A DNA stretch of 64,000 nucleotides from a virus: the IMG/VR virus record IMGVR_UViG_3300035670_000065, positions 1 through 64,000 of that record; one strand, written 5' to 3'. A model generated the notes under the pieces. That model was not told the DNA's origin. It saw only the letters and a list, made by a program, of their open reading frames with translations, and made no database searches. Shown here piece after piece: positions 23,481-32,100 of the stretch (within the stretch, counting starts at the first letter, position 1; each line of letters starts with the position of its first letter). Position numbers and translations under genes: made by a program.

Positions 23481-25494
23481 CACACGTGCACAGGTTGTAA
23501 CACGTAGAACGTACTGCCGACCTAAGAATGAGGAAGGCACAGAATTTGAAACATGGGATGAGGTAATAGAGCGAGTTATTCAGCATCAACGTTGGTTATG
23601 GGAACGTGCACTAACTCACAAGCTAATGCCTGAAATGCCTCTGAAAGATGTGACGGAGGATCTGAATGAGTGGCAATACTTGGACAAAGATCAAGAGCTG
23701 GAGCTCGAAAAACTTCGAACTCTCATGCTTAATAGAAAAGTGGCTCCCGCTGGCCGCACTCTTTGGCTCGGTGGGACTGATATTGGTAAGCGTGTTGAGC
23801 TATCACAATTTAATTGCTGCTTCGTCTCGGTTCGTACTGTATATGATGTTGTTGATTTTTTCTGGGGGCTTCTTAATGGGGCTGGTGTTACTGGTCTTAC
23901 TGAAGCCGGAACACTTACGGGATTTAGGCATAAAATCGAAGAACTAGAGATTATCCGTACAAAACGCGGACCCTACGAGAAGGGGCCAGAGGATAATAAT
24001 GAAAGCTGGAATTCTCATACCTCAACATGGGTTATAAAGGTAGGTGACAGTGCTAAAGCATGGGCTAAATCCATTGGTAAGCTATTAGCTGGTAAGTATC
24101 CAGCAAAGAAACTAGTACTAGACTTTAGTAATATTAGAGGGCCAGGTGCTAGACTAAAGAATTACGGTTGGCTATCTCAATCAGATACTGGTTTGAGCAA
24201 CGCGTATGAGAAAATATTTCACATACTAAATGCCAAAGCTGACTCAATACTAACAGAGATTGATATTGGAGATATTATCAATCTACTTGGAACAGTTCTT
24301 AGCACACGTCGCGCGGCTGAGGCACTTCTTATGCATAAGGAGAATCCTCGTTGGCGCGAATTTGCTAAACTTAAGCAAGGTATGTGGGAGGAAGGTAACT
24401 CTCACAGAGCTCAAAGTAACAACTCGCTCCTATTCTATAATAAGCCCACAAAAACCGAGTTAGCCGAGTTTTTTGAAATGATTAATAGAGGCGGAAATGG
24501 GGAGCCGGGGTTAGTAAATGCTAAGAATATGGTTAGTAGGGCTCCATGGGCTAAAGGTCTAAACCCCTGCTTCGAAATCTTACTAGCTGATGGTAATACA
24601 TGTAATTTGGTAACTATTGATCTAGCTAAGTTTAAGAATGATACTGAAGGTTTACTGGAGGCAGCAAAACTGATTGCTAGGGCTAATTATCGTCAAACTG
24701 TAGTAGATTTTCGTGATGACGTCCTGCAAGAGAAGTGGCATCTTAATAATGAGCATCTACATCTATGCGGGGTAAGCATGATGGGCGTAGCTGCTAGACC
24801 AGATATGCAGCCATATGACTTTGCTAAGCTAGAACGAATGATCGTGCATGCAGGATATAGCATGGCGGAAGAGTTGGGGACACCCTACCCTAAGAATTTA
24901 ACCTGTATGAAGCCAGAGGGTACAATTTCTAAATGTTACGATAGTACAGAGGGTATGCATAAGCCTCTTGGTAAGTATATATTTAATAATATAGCTTTTT
25001 CCGTATATGACCCCCTAGTTAAAGTATTACAGGAAGCTGGGTATAAGTATATAGTGCATCCATATGACCCTACTGCCATATTAATAACTATGCCTGTACA
25101 GTACAGTGATGTAGAATTTGATATTGTAGATGGTAAAGAGGTTAACCTAGAGTCGGCTTTGGATCAGTTAGAACGCTATAAGATGCTTATGCAGAACTAT
25201 TCTCAACAAAATGTAAGTTGCACTATCTCATATTCCTTAGAAGAAACAGAGGAAATTGTTGACTGGCTCTATACAAATTGGGACCAATATGTAGCGGTAG
25301 CTTTCCTATTTAGAAACGATCCAACTAAAACCGCTGCAGATTTAGGATACCCCTACCTCCCACAAGAAGTAGTTGATAAAGATACTTATTCAGCTTATGT
25401 TAAAGAGTTAAAAGAAGTAAATTTAGAGGGGGTTAGCATTGATGATACTATCCTAGAGTCAGACTGTTCGGGAGGTTCCTGTCCAATAAGGTAA
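23473..25494 (+). CDS. Class II (adenosylcobalamin-dependent) ribonucleotide reductase
   Basis: A 673-residue monomeric type. It reduces ribonucleotides using a B12-generated thiyl radical, needing no oxygen and no small subunit. Visible: RTLWLGG, first redox cysteine in QFNCCFVSV, active-site NPCFEI (catalytic Cys and Glu), second redox cysteine in DGNTCNLVTIDL, and the C-terminal swinging pair CSGGSC (665-670). No separate coenzyme gene is present, so B12 must come from the host. TTG start with GGGAG 8 bases upstream. A strong terminator follows. Confidence 0.9.
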   Translation: MTSTRAQVVTRRTYCRPKNEEGTEFETWDEVIERVIQHQRWLWERALTHKLMPEMPLKDVTEDLNEWQYLDKDQELELEKLRTLMLNRKVAPAGRTLWLGGTDIGKRVELSQFNCCFVSVRTVYDVVDFFWGLLNGAGVTGLTEAGTLTGFRHKIEELEIIRTKRGPYEKGPEDNNESWNSHTSTWVIKVGDSAKAWAKSIGKLLAGKYPAKKLVLDFSNIRGPGARLKNYGWLSQSDTGLSNAYEKIFHILNAKADSILTEIDIGDIINLLGTVLSTRRAAEALLMHKENPRWREFAKLKQGMWEEGNSHRAQSNNSLLFYNKPTKTELAEFFEMINRGGNGEPGLVNAKNMVSRAPWAKGLNPCFEILLADGNTCNLVTIDLAKFKNDTEGLLEAAKLIARANYRQTVVDFRDDVLQEKWHLNNEHLHLCGVSMMGVAARPDMQPYDFAKLERMIVHAGYSMAEELGTPYPKNLTCMKPEGTISKCYDSTEGMHKPLGKYIFNNIAFSVYDPLVKVLQEAGYKYIVHPYDPTAILITMPVQYSDVEFDIVDGKEVNLESALDQLERYKMLMQNYSQQNVSCTISYSLEETEEIVDWLYTNWDQYVAVAFLFRNDPTKTAADLGYPYLPQEVVDKDTYSAYVKELKEVNLEGVSIDDTILESDCSGGSCPIR

Positions 25495-25501
25495 ACAAAA
25501 A

Positions 25502-25533
25502 GCCCACACAGATTACTCTGTGTGGGCTTTTTT
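25502..25533 (+). terminator. Rho-independent terminator, probably bidirectional
   Basis: Perfect 11-bp stem GCCCACACAGA / TCTGTGTGGGC with loop TTAC, followed by TTTTTT. It is preceded by an A-rich run, so it can also stop transcription coming from the right. Confidence 0.92.
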
Positions 25534-25555
25534 CATAGATATAAAATTTTTATAC

Positions 25556-25584
25556 TTGACAAGGATTCCTACCTGTGATATAAT
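25556..25584 (+). promoter_or_regulatory. Sigma-70 consensus promoter
   Basis: TTGACA (25556-25561), 17-base spacer, TATAAT (25579-25584), 26 bases before the homing endonuclease start. Confidence 0.8.
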
Positions 25585-25609
25585 AGTACTTTAACTTGGA
25601 GAATATAAA

Positions 25610-26536
25610 ATGGAAGTAATAGAAGAATTGAAAACATCTGGTATATATGCTTTATTTTTTAATACTATTGATAATAAATACTATGTAGGCAGATCTATAC
25701 ATATTTGGGATAGATATGTAGATCATATACATCTATTAAAAACAGGTGGACACCATAACTATAAGTTAGTAAAAGCATATAAGGATTCACGAGAAAACCC
25801 GCAAATACATCTACTAGAAGAAATACTTCCAAATGACACAGAATATATTTCACAAAGAGAAATATATTGGATTAAAATACTTGAAGCATACACTAAGGGA
25901 TTTAATTTAACTGAAGGGGGGGAAGGTGCAGGATTTGGAGAAAACAGTCCTTCCGCCAAGTATGATAATGATACTTATGAAACTATATTTAAACTACTAG
26001 CGATAGGTGATTGGACATATAAAGAAATATCCGAAGAACTAGAAGTAGAACTTAGTATTGTAAATAGTATAGCCATAGGTACTAGTCATCGTTATTTACA
26101 GATAAAGTTTCCTGGGGAGTGGGAGAGCATACAGTATAGACACCTAAAAAGGTGGCATATTCATCCTGAAAATGTCTATGTAGACATTTTTAAAGAATTA
26201 GTTAATACTAATGTTAAATTTAATGTCCTAGCTCAAAAGTATGGGGTTAAGGACGGGGTTATCGAAGACATTGCTGCAGGTAACACCCATAAATACTTGT
26301 GTGACCTATTTCCGGAGGAATATGCAATTCTATTAAGTAAGAAGGGTAATAGAAGGGTGGGCCCGCAAAGTGGCCTCGAGTATCCTAAAGTTATATCCCC
26401 TGAGGGGGTAGTATACGATAGTATAAAGAATGCAGCTCAATTCTCAAGAGAACATGGGTTGCATCAAGGCCACTTCGGCGATTTACTTAGAGGAAAAGCT
26501 AAAAGTCATAAAGGTTGGAGAATTTATAAGGAGTAA
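25610..26536 (+). CDS. GIY-YIG homing endonuclease behind the RNR gene
   Basis: A 308-residue enzyme, the longest of the three GIY-YIG paralogues. GIY at 11-13, KYYVGRS, Arg in WDRYVDH, and Glu in SQREIYWI. Two HTH-like segments occupy the middle, and a C-terminal modular unit ends SHKGWRIYKE. It has its own promoter and is isolated from the RNR operon by a terminator. Its last 13 bases overlap the end of the oppositely oriented PhoH-like gene. Confidence 0.88.
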   Translation: MEVIEELKTSGIYALFFNTIDNKYYVGRSIHIWDRYVDHIHLLKTGGHHNYKLVKAYKDSRENPQIHLLEEILPNDTEYISQREIYWIKILEAYTKGFNLTEGGEGAGFGENSPSAKYDNDTYETIFKLLAIGDWTYKEISEELEVELSIVNSIAIGTSHRYLQIKFPGEWESIQYRHLKRWHIHPENVYVDIFKELVNTNVKFNVLAQKYGVKDGVIEDIAAGNTHKYLCDLFPEEYAILLSKKGNRRVGPQSGLEYPKVISPEGVVYDSIKNAAQFSREHGLHQGHFGDLLRGKAKSHKGWRIYKE

Positions 26537-27219
26537 GCCTGTAGTACCTTTTTACAAAGGCCAGATCTAACACAATCATTATCATGAAACTGAATTATAT
26601 CCACCTCAGGTAATCCCCCTAACCTATTAGAGGCATCCTCTAACCCATTAACATTTTTATCATCCCGTTGAGCTATATCGCCATTAATTACTAGCTTACT
26701 GTTCTCTCCTATACGGGTTAATAACAACTGCATTTGTATAGGAGTGGCGCTCTGCATTTCATCAGCCAGTATTAGGCAATTTTTAAAGCTTCTACCTCTC
26801 ATAAATGCTAAGGGTACAGGCTCTATGTACCCTACTTTTAGACAGTAGTCTAAAAAAGACTTACCAAGTAAGTCGCTAAACGTTTCTAAGTAGGGAGTCA
26901 TATAAGGTAGTAGTTTACCTTCAATTAGTTCCCCCGGTAGAAACCCCAGAGTCTCTCCGGCAGCTTCTACAGCAGGCCTAGTTAGTACCACCTTATCAAT
27001 GCGCTTATAGTACAGTTGCTCTGCTGCATAGGCCGTAGCTATATAGGTTTTACCTGTACCTGCGGATCCAATACCAAAAGTTATTTGGCATTTACGTATA
27101 GCTTCTAGATACTGCCCTTGGGCGTAGTTCTTAGCAACTATAGGTTCGAATCCGTTAATCTTAATTTGACTAGGAGTAACAGCAGGGGCCACTTTACGGG
27201 CCTTCTTAGAAGTTGACAT
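26524..27219 (-). CDS. PhoH-like ATPase
   Basis: A 231-residue P-loop protein. Walker A is GSAGTGKT (51-58), VVLTRPAVEAAGETLGFLPG follows, then Walker B LILADEMQSAT, INGDIAQRD and the C-terminal NDCVRSGL. This is the PhoH core, related to the helicase part of RNase-associated PhoH2 proteins. Common in phages but of unsettled function. It is the last gene of the leftward block and abuts the endolysin gene. Confidence 0.9.
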   Translation of the reverse strand: MSTSKKARKVAPAVTPSQIKINGFEPIVAKNYAQGQYLEAIRKCQITFGIGSAGTGKTYIATAYAAEQLYYKRIDKVVLTRPAVEAAGETLGFLPGELIEGKLLPYMTPYLETFSDLLGKSFLDYCLKVGYIEPVPLAFMRGRSFKNCLILADEMQSATPIQMQLLLTRIGENSKLVINGDIAQRDDKNVNGLEDASNRLGGLPEVDIIQFHDNDCVRSGLCKKVLQAYSL

Positions 27220-27220
27220 A

Positions 27221-27691
27221 TTATGCCTTTAGATACTCGGACTGGGAAAGCAGTCCTGACTTATACTTGAACCCTTGTGTATTCTTAAAGATAGTTAACG
27301 TCTGCTTTCGCCCACTAGGGTGAAAAGAGATATGCATCCAGCCTCCGTACTCGTGAATAATCTGATCAAAGCCAGTAGGGTGATAAAGTGCTTCTGCAAC
27401 CTTACATAGTTCTAAAACAGAACGGTGGGCACTTCTACAGTCTATAGCAAACCCAGTGGTATGGTGGGACGTATTACTCGAACCAGGTACTGCAGCATTA
27501 AGTCTCTGAGTACGTAACCAGCTAGTTACTATAATGGGTTCCTGTATATAGGCCCTAAGAGAGTCCAACTTAGCGGCAGCTATTTTCATATTCTCTAGCT
27601 GCTCAGGATTGGGGGTATTCTCAATACCTAGTCTAGCGGCGGTTTCTGAGAAAGTTGCTTCCTCTAAGGTAAAGTACTTGGAAATATTCAT
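27221..27691 (-). CDS. Peptidase M15-type endolysin
   Basis: A 156-residue zinc peptidase expected to cut peptidoglycan stem peptides. The M15 zinc motif SxHxxGxAxD is at residues 75-84 (SHHTTGFAID), and the third ligand is in GGWMHISFH. There is no signal peptide, so it needs the adjacent holin for export. It lies next to spanin and holin genes, a complete lysis cassette. Confidence 0.85.
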   Translation of the reverse strand: MNISKYFTLEEATFSETAARLGIENTPNPEQLENMKIAAAKLDSLRAYIQEPIIVTSWLRTQRLNAAVPGSSNTSHHTTGFAIDCRSAHRSVLELCKVAEALYHPTGFDQIIHEYGGWMHISFHPSGRKQTLTIFKNTQGFKYKSGLLSQSEYLKA

Positions 27692-27966
27692 TTAAGGTTT
27701 CCGAACTTTTTGATTAATCGGACATTGCCATTATGCATGTTACGACATTCTGCGTATATAATGGCATTATCTGCGGTTGTACTCATAATTGAATCAAACG
27801 TAACCTCTTGTTCGTCTGATAGCTTATGTAGAGGTTTGCAGTCCTCTAAATACCTAGGGTCAATAATCACTTCCTTCTCGGGTGGAGTTGTATCTTCACA
27901 TACTAATCTTTGTAGAGTAGTACATCCACTAAGAAAGACTAGAGCTATAATTATTAGATACTTCAT
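27688..27966 (-). CDS. o-spanin (Rz1-like) outer-membrane lipoprotein
   Basis: A 92-residue lipoprotein with N-terminal signal and lipobox (LIIIALVFLSGCTT). The mature part is short, with paired cysteines. It overlaps the Rz-like gene by 4 bases. Its position, lipobox and partner identify it as the outer-membrane spanin, which implies a Gram-negative host. Confidence 0.8.
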   Translation of the reverse strand: MKYLIIIALVFLSGCTTLQRLVCEDTTPPEKEVIIDPRYLEDCKPLHKLSDEQEVTFDSIMSTTADNAIIYAECRNMHNGNVRLIKKFGNLK

Positions 27967-28322
27967 TTGTTTGCTCTTTCAATGATTTGATTAAAGGTTT
28001 TAACGTAAGACTCTGAAGGATGACATTTGCCCTCAATTATAACAGTTGGAGGTTCCTGCTTCTTATTAAGGATCGCCTTAATATCCTTAGCCGTATTAAC
28101 ATTATTTAATACAGTTTGCTCTAGGTTAGCCTTAGCATATTCTTGTATATCCTTAATACGTTTATCCTTTAGCTCTTCTATAAGTTGAATACGTTCTGCA
28201 CATATAGTTTGAGCATCTTCATACCCTATATTATAGATATACCTATAACCCCCATAAGCTAAAGCAGCGACAGCTATAATTATAGCCAATTCTTTCCAAT
28301 ACTTAATCAGTAGGGCTGGCAT
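27963..28322 (-). CDS. i-spanin (Rz-like) inner-membrane protein
   Basis: A 119-residue protein. Residues 9-31 (ELAIIIAVAALAYGGYRYIY) form a single transmembrane anchor, followed by a helical periplasmic domain rich in Lys, Glu and Gln with likely coiled coil (RIQLIEELKDKRIKDIQEY). It is the partner of the lipoprotein encoded next. Confidence 0.8.
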   Translation of the reverse strand: MPALLIKYWKELAIIIAVAALAYGGYRYIYNIGYEDAQTICAERIQLIEELKDKRIKDIQEYAKANLEQTVLNNVNTAKDIKAILNKKQEPPTVIIEGKCHPSESYVKTFNQIIERANK

Positions 28323-28578
28323 CTTTTTTACCTGTCTTTGTTTGTACTACAACATTAGCTATCTTATTACCTGTAATAATACCAGAAATAACCGCTGTCA
28401 GCCAAACTAGGGAGTCTATTAAAGAGGAAGGATTAGGACTAGTACCTAATAGTACAGAGACTTTATACCCAATTAATACATAAATACTAATTACTGCAAT
28501 ATTTACTAAATGGAACCAAAGCTGCGAGGAGCTAGGATTAGTGCTATCCCCTACAGTTAATAGTTGTTTTATATCCAT
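28303..28578 (-). CDS. Holin candidate (two transmembrane helices)
   Basis: A 91-residue protein with two hydrophobic segments (FHLVNIAVISIYVLIGYKV; SLIDSLVWLTAVISGIITG) and a short charged C-terminus. It is adjacent to spanins and endolysin, overlapping the Rz-like gene by 20 bases. Size and topology fit a class II holin; the family is not recognised. Confidence 0.7.
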   Translation of the reverse strand: MDIKQLLTVGDSTNPSSSQLWFHLVNIAVISIYVLIGYKVSVLLGTSPNPSSLIDSLVWLTAVISGIITGNKIANVVVQTKTGKKDASPTD

Positions 28579-28579
28579 A

Positions 28580-28942
28580 TTAAATCTCCGCGATATTAGT
28601 AGTCACCTGCCAGTAGTCTCCGTTCATAAGTACTAGAGTCGGAGGGCCTATAAAAATCGCTTTAGTAATAGAAGTCTCCGTAGGCCTAAAATGGAATTCG
28701 AACGCTCCATTCCTATTATTTAGATAAAAAGTTATCAGAGTCTCTTTATCTGTAGTTTTTAGTATATGCGCTACAGAGAATTCTCTTAGAAGTTTAGGCG
28801 TTTTTCTTCTAACCCTAACAGCACCATTCGAAGCATAGGTTGGTTCTACATCGTTAATAATAGTTTCTAAGGATTCTACCAACTGCGGAAATCGTCCCGC
28901 AGTTGCTGGGTCATTAGGATGCCCCGGGTAGTATGTTGGCAT
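28580..28942 (-). CDS. Tail-associated structural protein candidate
   Basis: A 120-residue protein, starting MPTYYPGHPNDPATAGRFPQ and ending in short beta segments (FEFHFRP, IFIGPPTLVLMNGDYWQVT). This looks like a small virion protein placed just after the lysis genes and before the adhesins. No named family is certain. Confidence 0.5.
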   Translation of the reverse strand: MPTYYPGHPNDPATAGRFPQLVESLETIINDVEPTYASNGAVRVRRKTPKLLREFSVAHILKTTDKETLITFYLNNRNGAFEFHFRPTETSITKAIFIGPPTLVLMNGDYWQVTTNIAEI

Positions 28943-28945
28943 ATT

Positions 28946-29128
28946 TTACTTTCTAGCTTGAATACTCTGCACAACTACTTCAGAAGAGGTATCTCTAAGA
29001 AAATAGTTGTTAGTATATTCTGTTATTATATGAGCGGCTAACCAATCATAATATACTATGACTCCTTGAGACCCCCACACTTTAGGGTCCCATATATCTG
29101 CCCAAATGTCCTCCCATATAGTACTCAT
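28946..29128 (-). CDS. Small tryptophan-rich protein
   Basis: A 60-residue protein with a repeated WEDIWADIWDPKVW start. Its ATG overlaps the stop of the giant fibre gene (ATG at 29126-29128). Probably a small virion protein or assembly partner of the fibre; not recognised. Confidence 0.5.
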   Translation of the reverse strand: MSTIWEDIWADIWDPKVWGSQGVIVYYDWLAAHIITEYTNNYFLRDTSSEVVVQSIQARK

Positions 29129-32100
29129 GGTAGGACACCAAACTTAGTACCTATGCCATCTCCTGTAACTACTTTACCATTAATCTTAGTAATGTTGGCT
29201 GAAACTTCCCCAGTGGGTTGCCTACTACTAATATTTGTGTCAATACGATTTAGCTCGGGGGTCAATTCAGCTCTAGTAGCTTCAGCATTATCTAGTGATG
29301 TAGGAGGTGCGGTGTAACCTGCCGTGGCGAGGCGTGTGCTGATGGCTACGTCGATTCGCGCAAGCTCGGTGGTCAGTTCGGTGCGGACGGCTGCGGCGTT
29401 GTCAGCAGCAGAAGGAGCCGATCCCGCAGTAAGGGTTCGCGTACCGTTTGCCCAGACTGCTGTTGCATTGTCCGTCGCCGCAGGGATCGCCGCAAGCACC
29501 GTACTGATGTCCCCCGTGATTGCGTATGTCCCGCTAACCGCATACGGAACCACATGGTCAGGAGCCAAGAAGATGTTTCCGGTGCTTCCCGCCGTGTCGA
29601 TAATGTCCTTGCTCAAGCCGCTGGTAGCCTCTCGACCGTAACCACTGATAACCATCAAATCGGTGGCCGAGGTGTTGCGAATCTTCATTCCGGAAAGCAG
29701 GTAGTTCGCCGTATCCGGTGCGCTGATGTAGGTGAAGTCGTTGGCAATGCCTGTCGAGGTGAAGTTCCAATACACAAACGTGGCATAGATCGTAGGCCAA
29801 GTCACCGAGCCACCTGCAATGTTGCAATTCACTCGGTCAGTCGCTGCGTCGGTGAAGGTGATTCCCGAGGTCGCATAGATTGCTGGCCCGTCAATCGCGT
29901 TGCTGTTGTAGGTCGTGTCGTTTGTCTGCGAGGCCAGATATGTAACGTCCTTGTTGTTCGATGCCGTCCCGCAAGTACCAATATTGGCCTCAATGAATGC
30001 CTTGGCACTGGTTCCTGAGACATAAGCAATCCGCACCCTAATTGCCCTATCCCCTACGGGGGCGCTTGGGTCTTCCCAGTAGTACGGGCTGGTTGTCGAG
30101 TTGAACAGTTCGACGTTGTTCGTCGTGTCATAAATCTGCACCCGACTTCCGGCAGTTGGGCCGGTGATAGTCACAGACTGGTTGAGCGCCACCACATTTT
30201 GATGCGTACCGCCAGCGTGGTCTGTCACGATGTAGTTCAACGAGTCTCCAGAAGGCACATTGTCAAGCCAAACACCCTGCGCTAATGTCCACACCCCACC
30301 AGCGTACGTCCCGAAAGGTGCGGCCTTGTTCGCTGTGTAAGCCGCATTCGCCTTCGCGTAAGTCTCGGCGGCAACACCATTCAGCGTACCGGAAGCACCT
30401 GCCCGACAGACATACTGCGCCCGTTGATAGACTTCAGACAGAGGACGGTTGTTGCAGTCTATGACGAGGTAGTAGGTCTGTGGACCATCACCATCTCCAA
30501 AGTCCTTGGATGTTGAGCCGAACGTGAATGTAACGTCAGACCAACCTCCGACAGTCACTTCGGTTTCAGTGATCGCTGCGTCTGCAAGCGTCGCCAACGG
30601 TAGGACGTTACGTCCTGCACCGGAGCAATCTGTTTGATAGTTGTCGTAGGTGTAGCCCCACTTGCGAGCGTAACCATCAACCAGCCCCGACGATACCAAC
30701 GACCCACCAGCATTCGCTGTTTTGACGAGGATGTCGATGTGTCCAGCAGACCAGAATGAGGTCAGCTTTGTCGTGCCTTGATAGACATAAACGTCAGGAG
30801 TACCGGATAGGCCACCGACTGAATACACGTTGGCATATATTGAGCCGTCCGTAAATTCAACTGATCCGCCGTAGAGGTCTTCCAAGTCTCCGGCAGTAAT
30901 CGACCCATCGTTAATCAGTGTGAAGATCGTCGGTGTCACCCCGTACATCTTCGGGGTGGCGTCGATGTTGGTGCTGCTGTCGGACTCGTTCTGATGGTGC
31001 GAGTACAGGTTCTGGACGCTGTAGCGTGTCGTGCCGCTGGTGTGCGTGATTGCCCCGGTTGCCCAGTTGATCGTCCAGTCGGTGGCGACGTTGCCGGTGA
31101 TGGTGGTGGCTGCGATGTCCTCGACTTGGAGGCCGGAGAATGAGTAGGTCAAGCCACCGTCAGCCAAGATCGTTGCGCCGACTTTGACCGGATGGTAGTA
31201 GTTTGCAGATGAGCCTTTGCGAAGGTAGAGATAAACGGGGACATCGACTGTCGTGTTGTAGCTGAAGCTGTCGGTAGTCTCGGAAGATAGTAGCTCGTTG
31301 CGGAGTTCTGTTCCGTCAGACTGCTTGTTGATCGAGATGCGCGAACCATCGACCATACCGGATGTTGAAACTGTTACGGTGTTCGGCCAAGTGCCGTAGC
31401 CAAGGTCGAACTCGTACGCCCCGATGTCGTACTTGGCGTTTAGCGTTGCGGTTCCTGTTTTTGTGTTGTCACCAACACCGGTAGCTTTGAATGTGATGCC
31501 GACAGTGTTCGCTGAAGCCCCGACAGTTGTAAAGTCCGACGTTCCTACCGTCGCAATGGTGTAAGACAATCCCGCGACTAAAGAACCATCTGCCACTGCA
31601 GTGTTGTAAGCACTTCCGGTATAAGCGGGGCGAAACGCATCACTAATATCTGACTCATTCACACCAAAATATGTAGTGGCGTTTTCAACTTGCACTGACG
31701 TTATTGCAGCCGGTGATAAGTCGGGCCATACCGTATATGCCGGAGGCGTCCCTGTGCCAGCTTGATCCACAAAGTCTGTGGTGGCAATAGTGAACCGAAC
31801 AGCACCCGTCCCCACCATCCACGCTTCACCAGACAATCCGGCGTTGTTAGTCGCTTTTTCCGTACCTGTAACAACGTGCCAATTAGTCGTATTCCCTACG
31901 GCAATATTGTTATAGTAATTTCCGAAAATATTTGTTGTTTGGTAAGCACCCGAGCCATTCAGTCCAGCAAATCCATACACGTTAGATGTTGAAATGCAGT
32001 TTGCTACGACCTGACCACCCGAAAACTGCAAGCACGCTATCCCGTCGCGCAAGCCAATAAACACGCAATTCCTGACAGTAGCCGCTCCTGCAACCTGTAC

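Noticed and set aside
29554-30018. Plus-strand ORFs of 100-150 codons across the GC-rich fibre gene
   Set aside because: They arise because stop codons are rare in GC-rich DNA. They have no ribosome-binding site, oppose the operon and show no protein-like motif.
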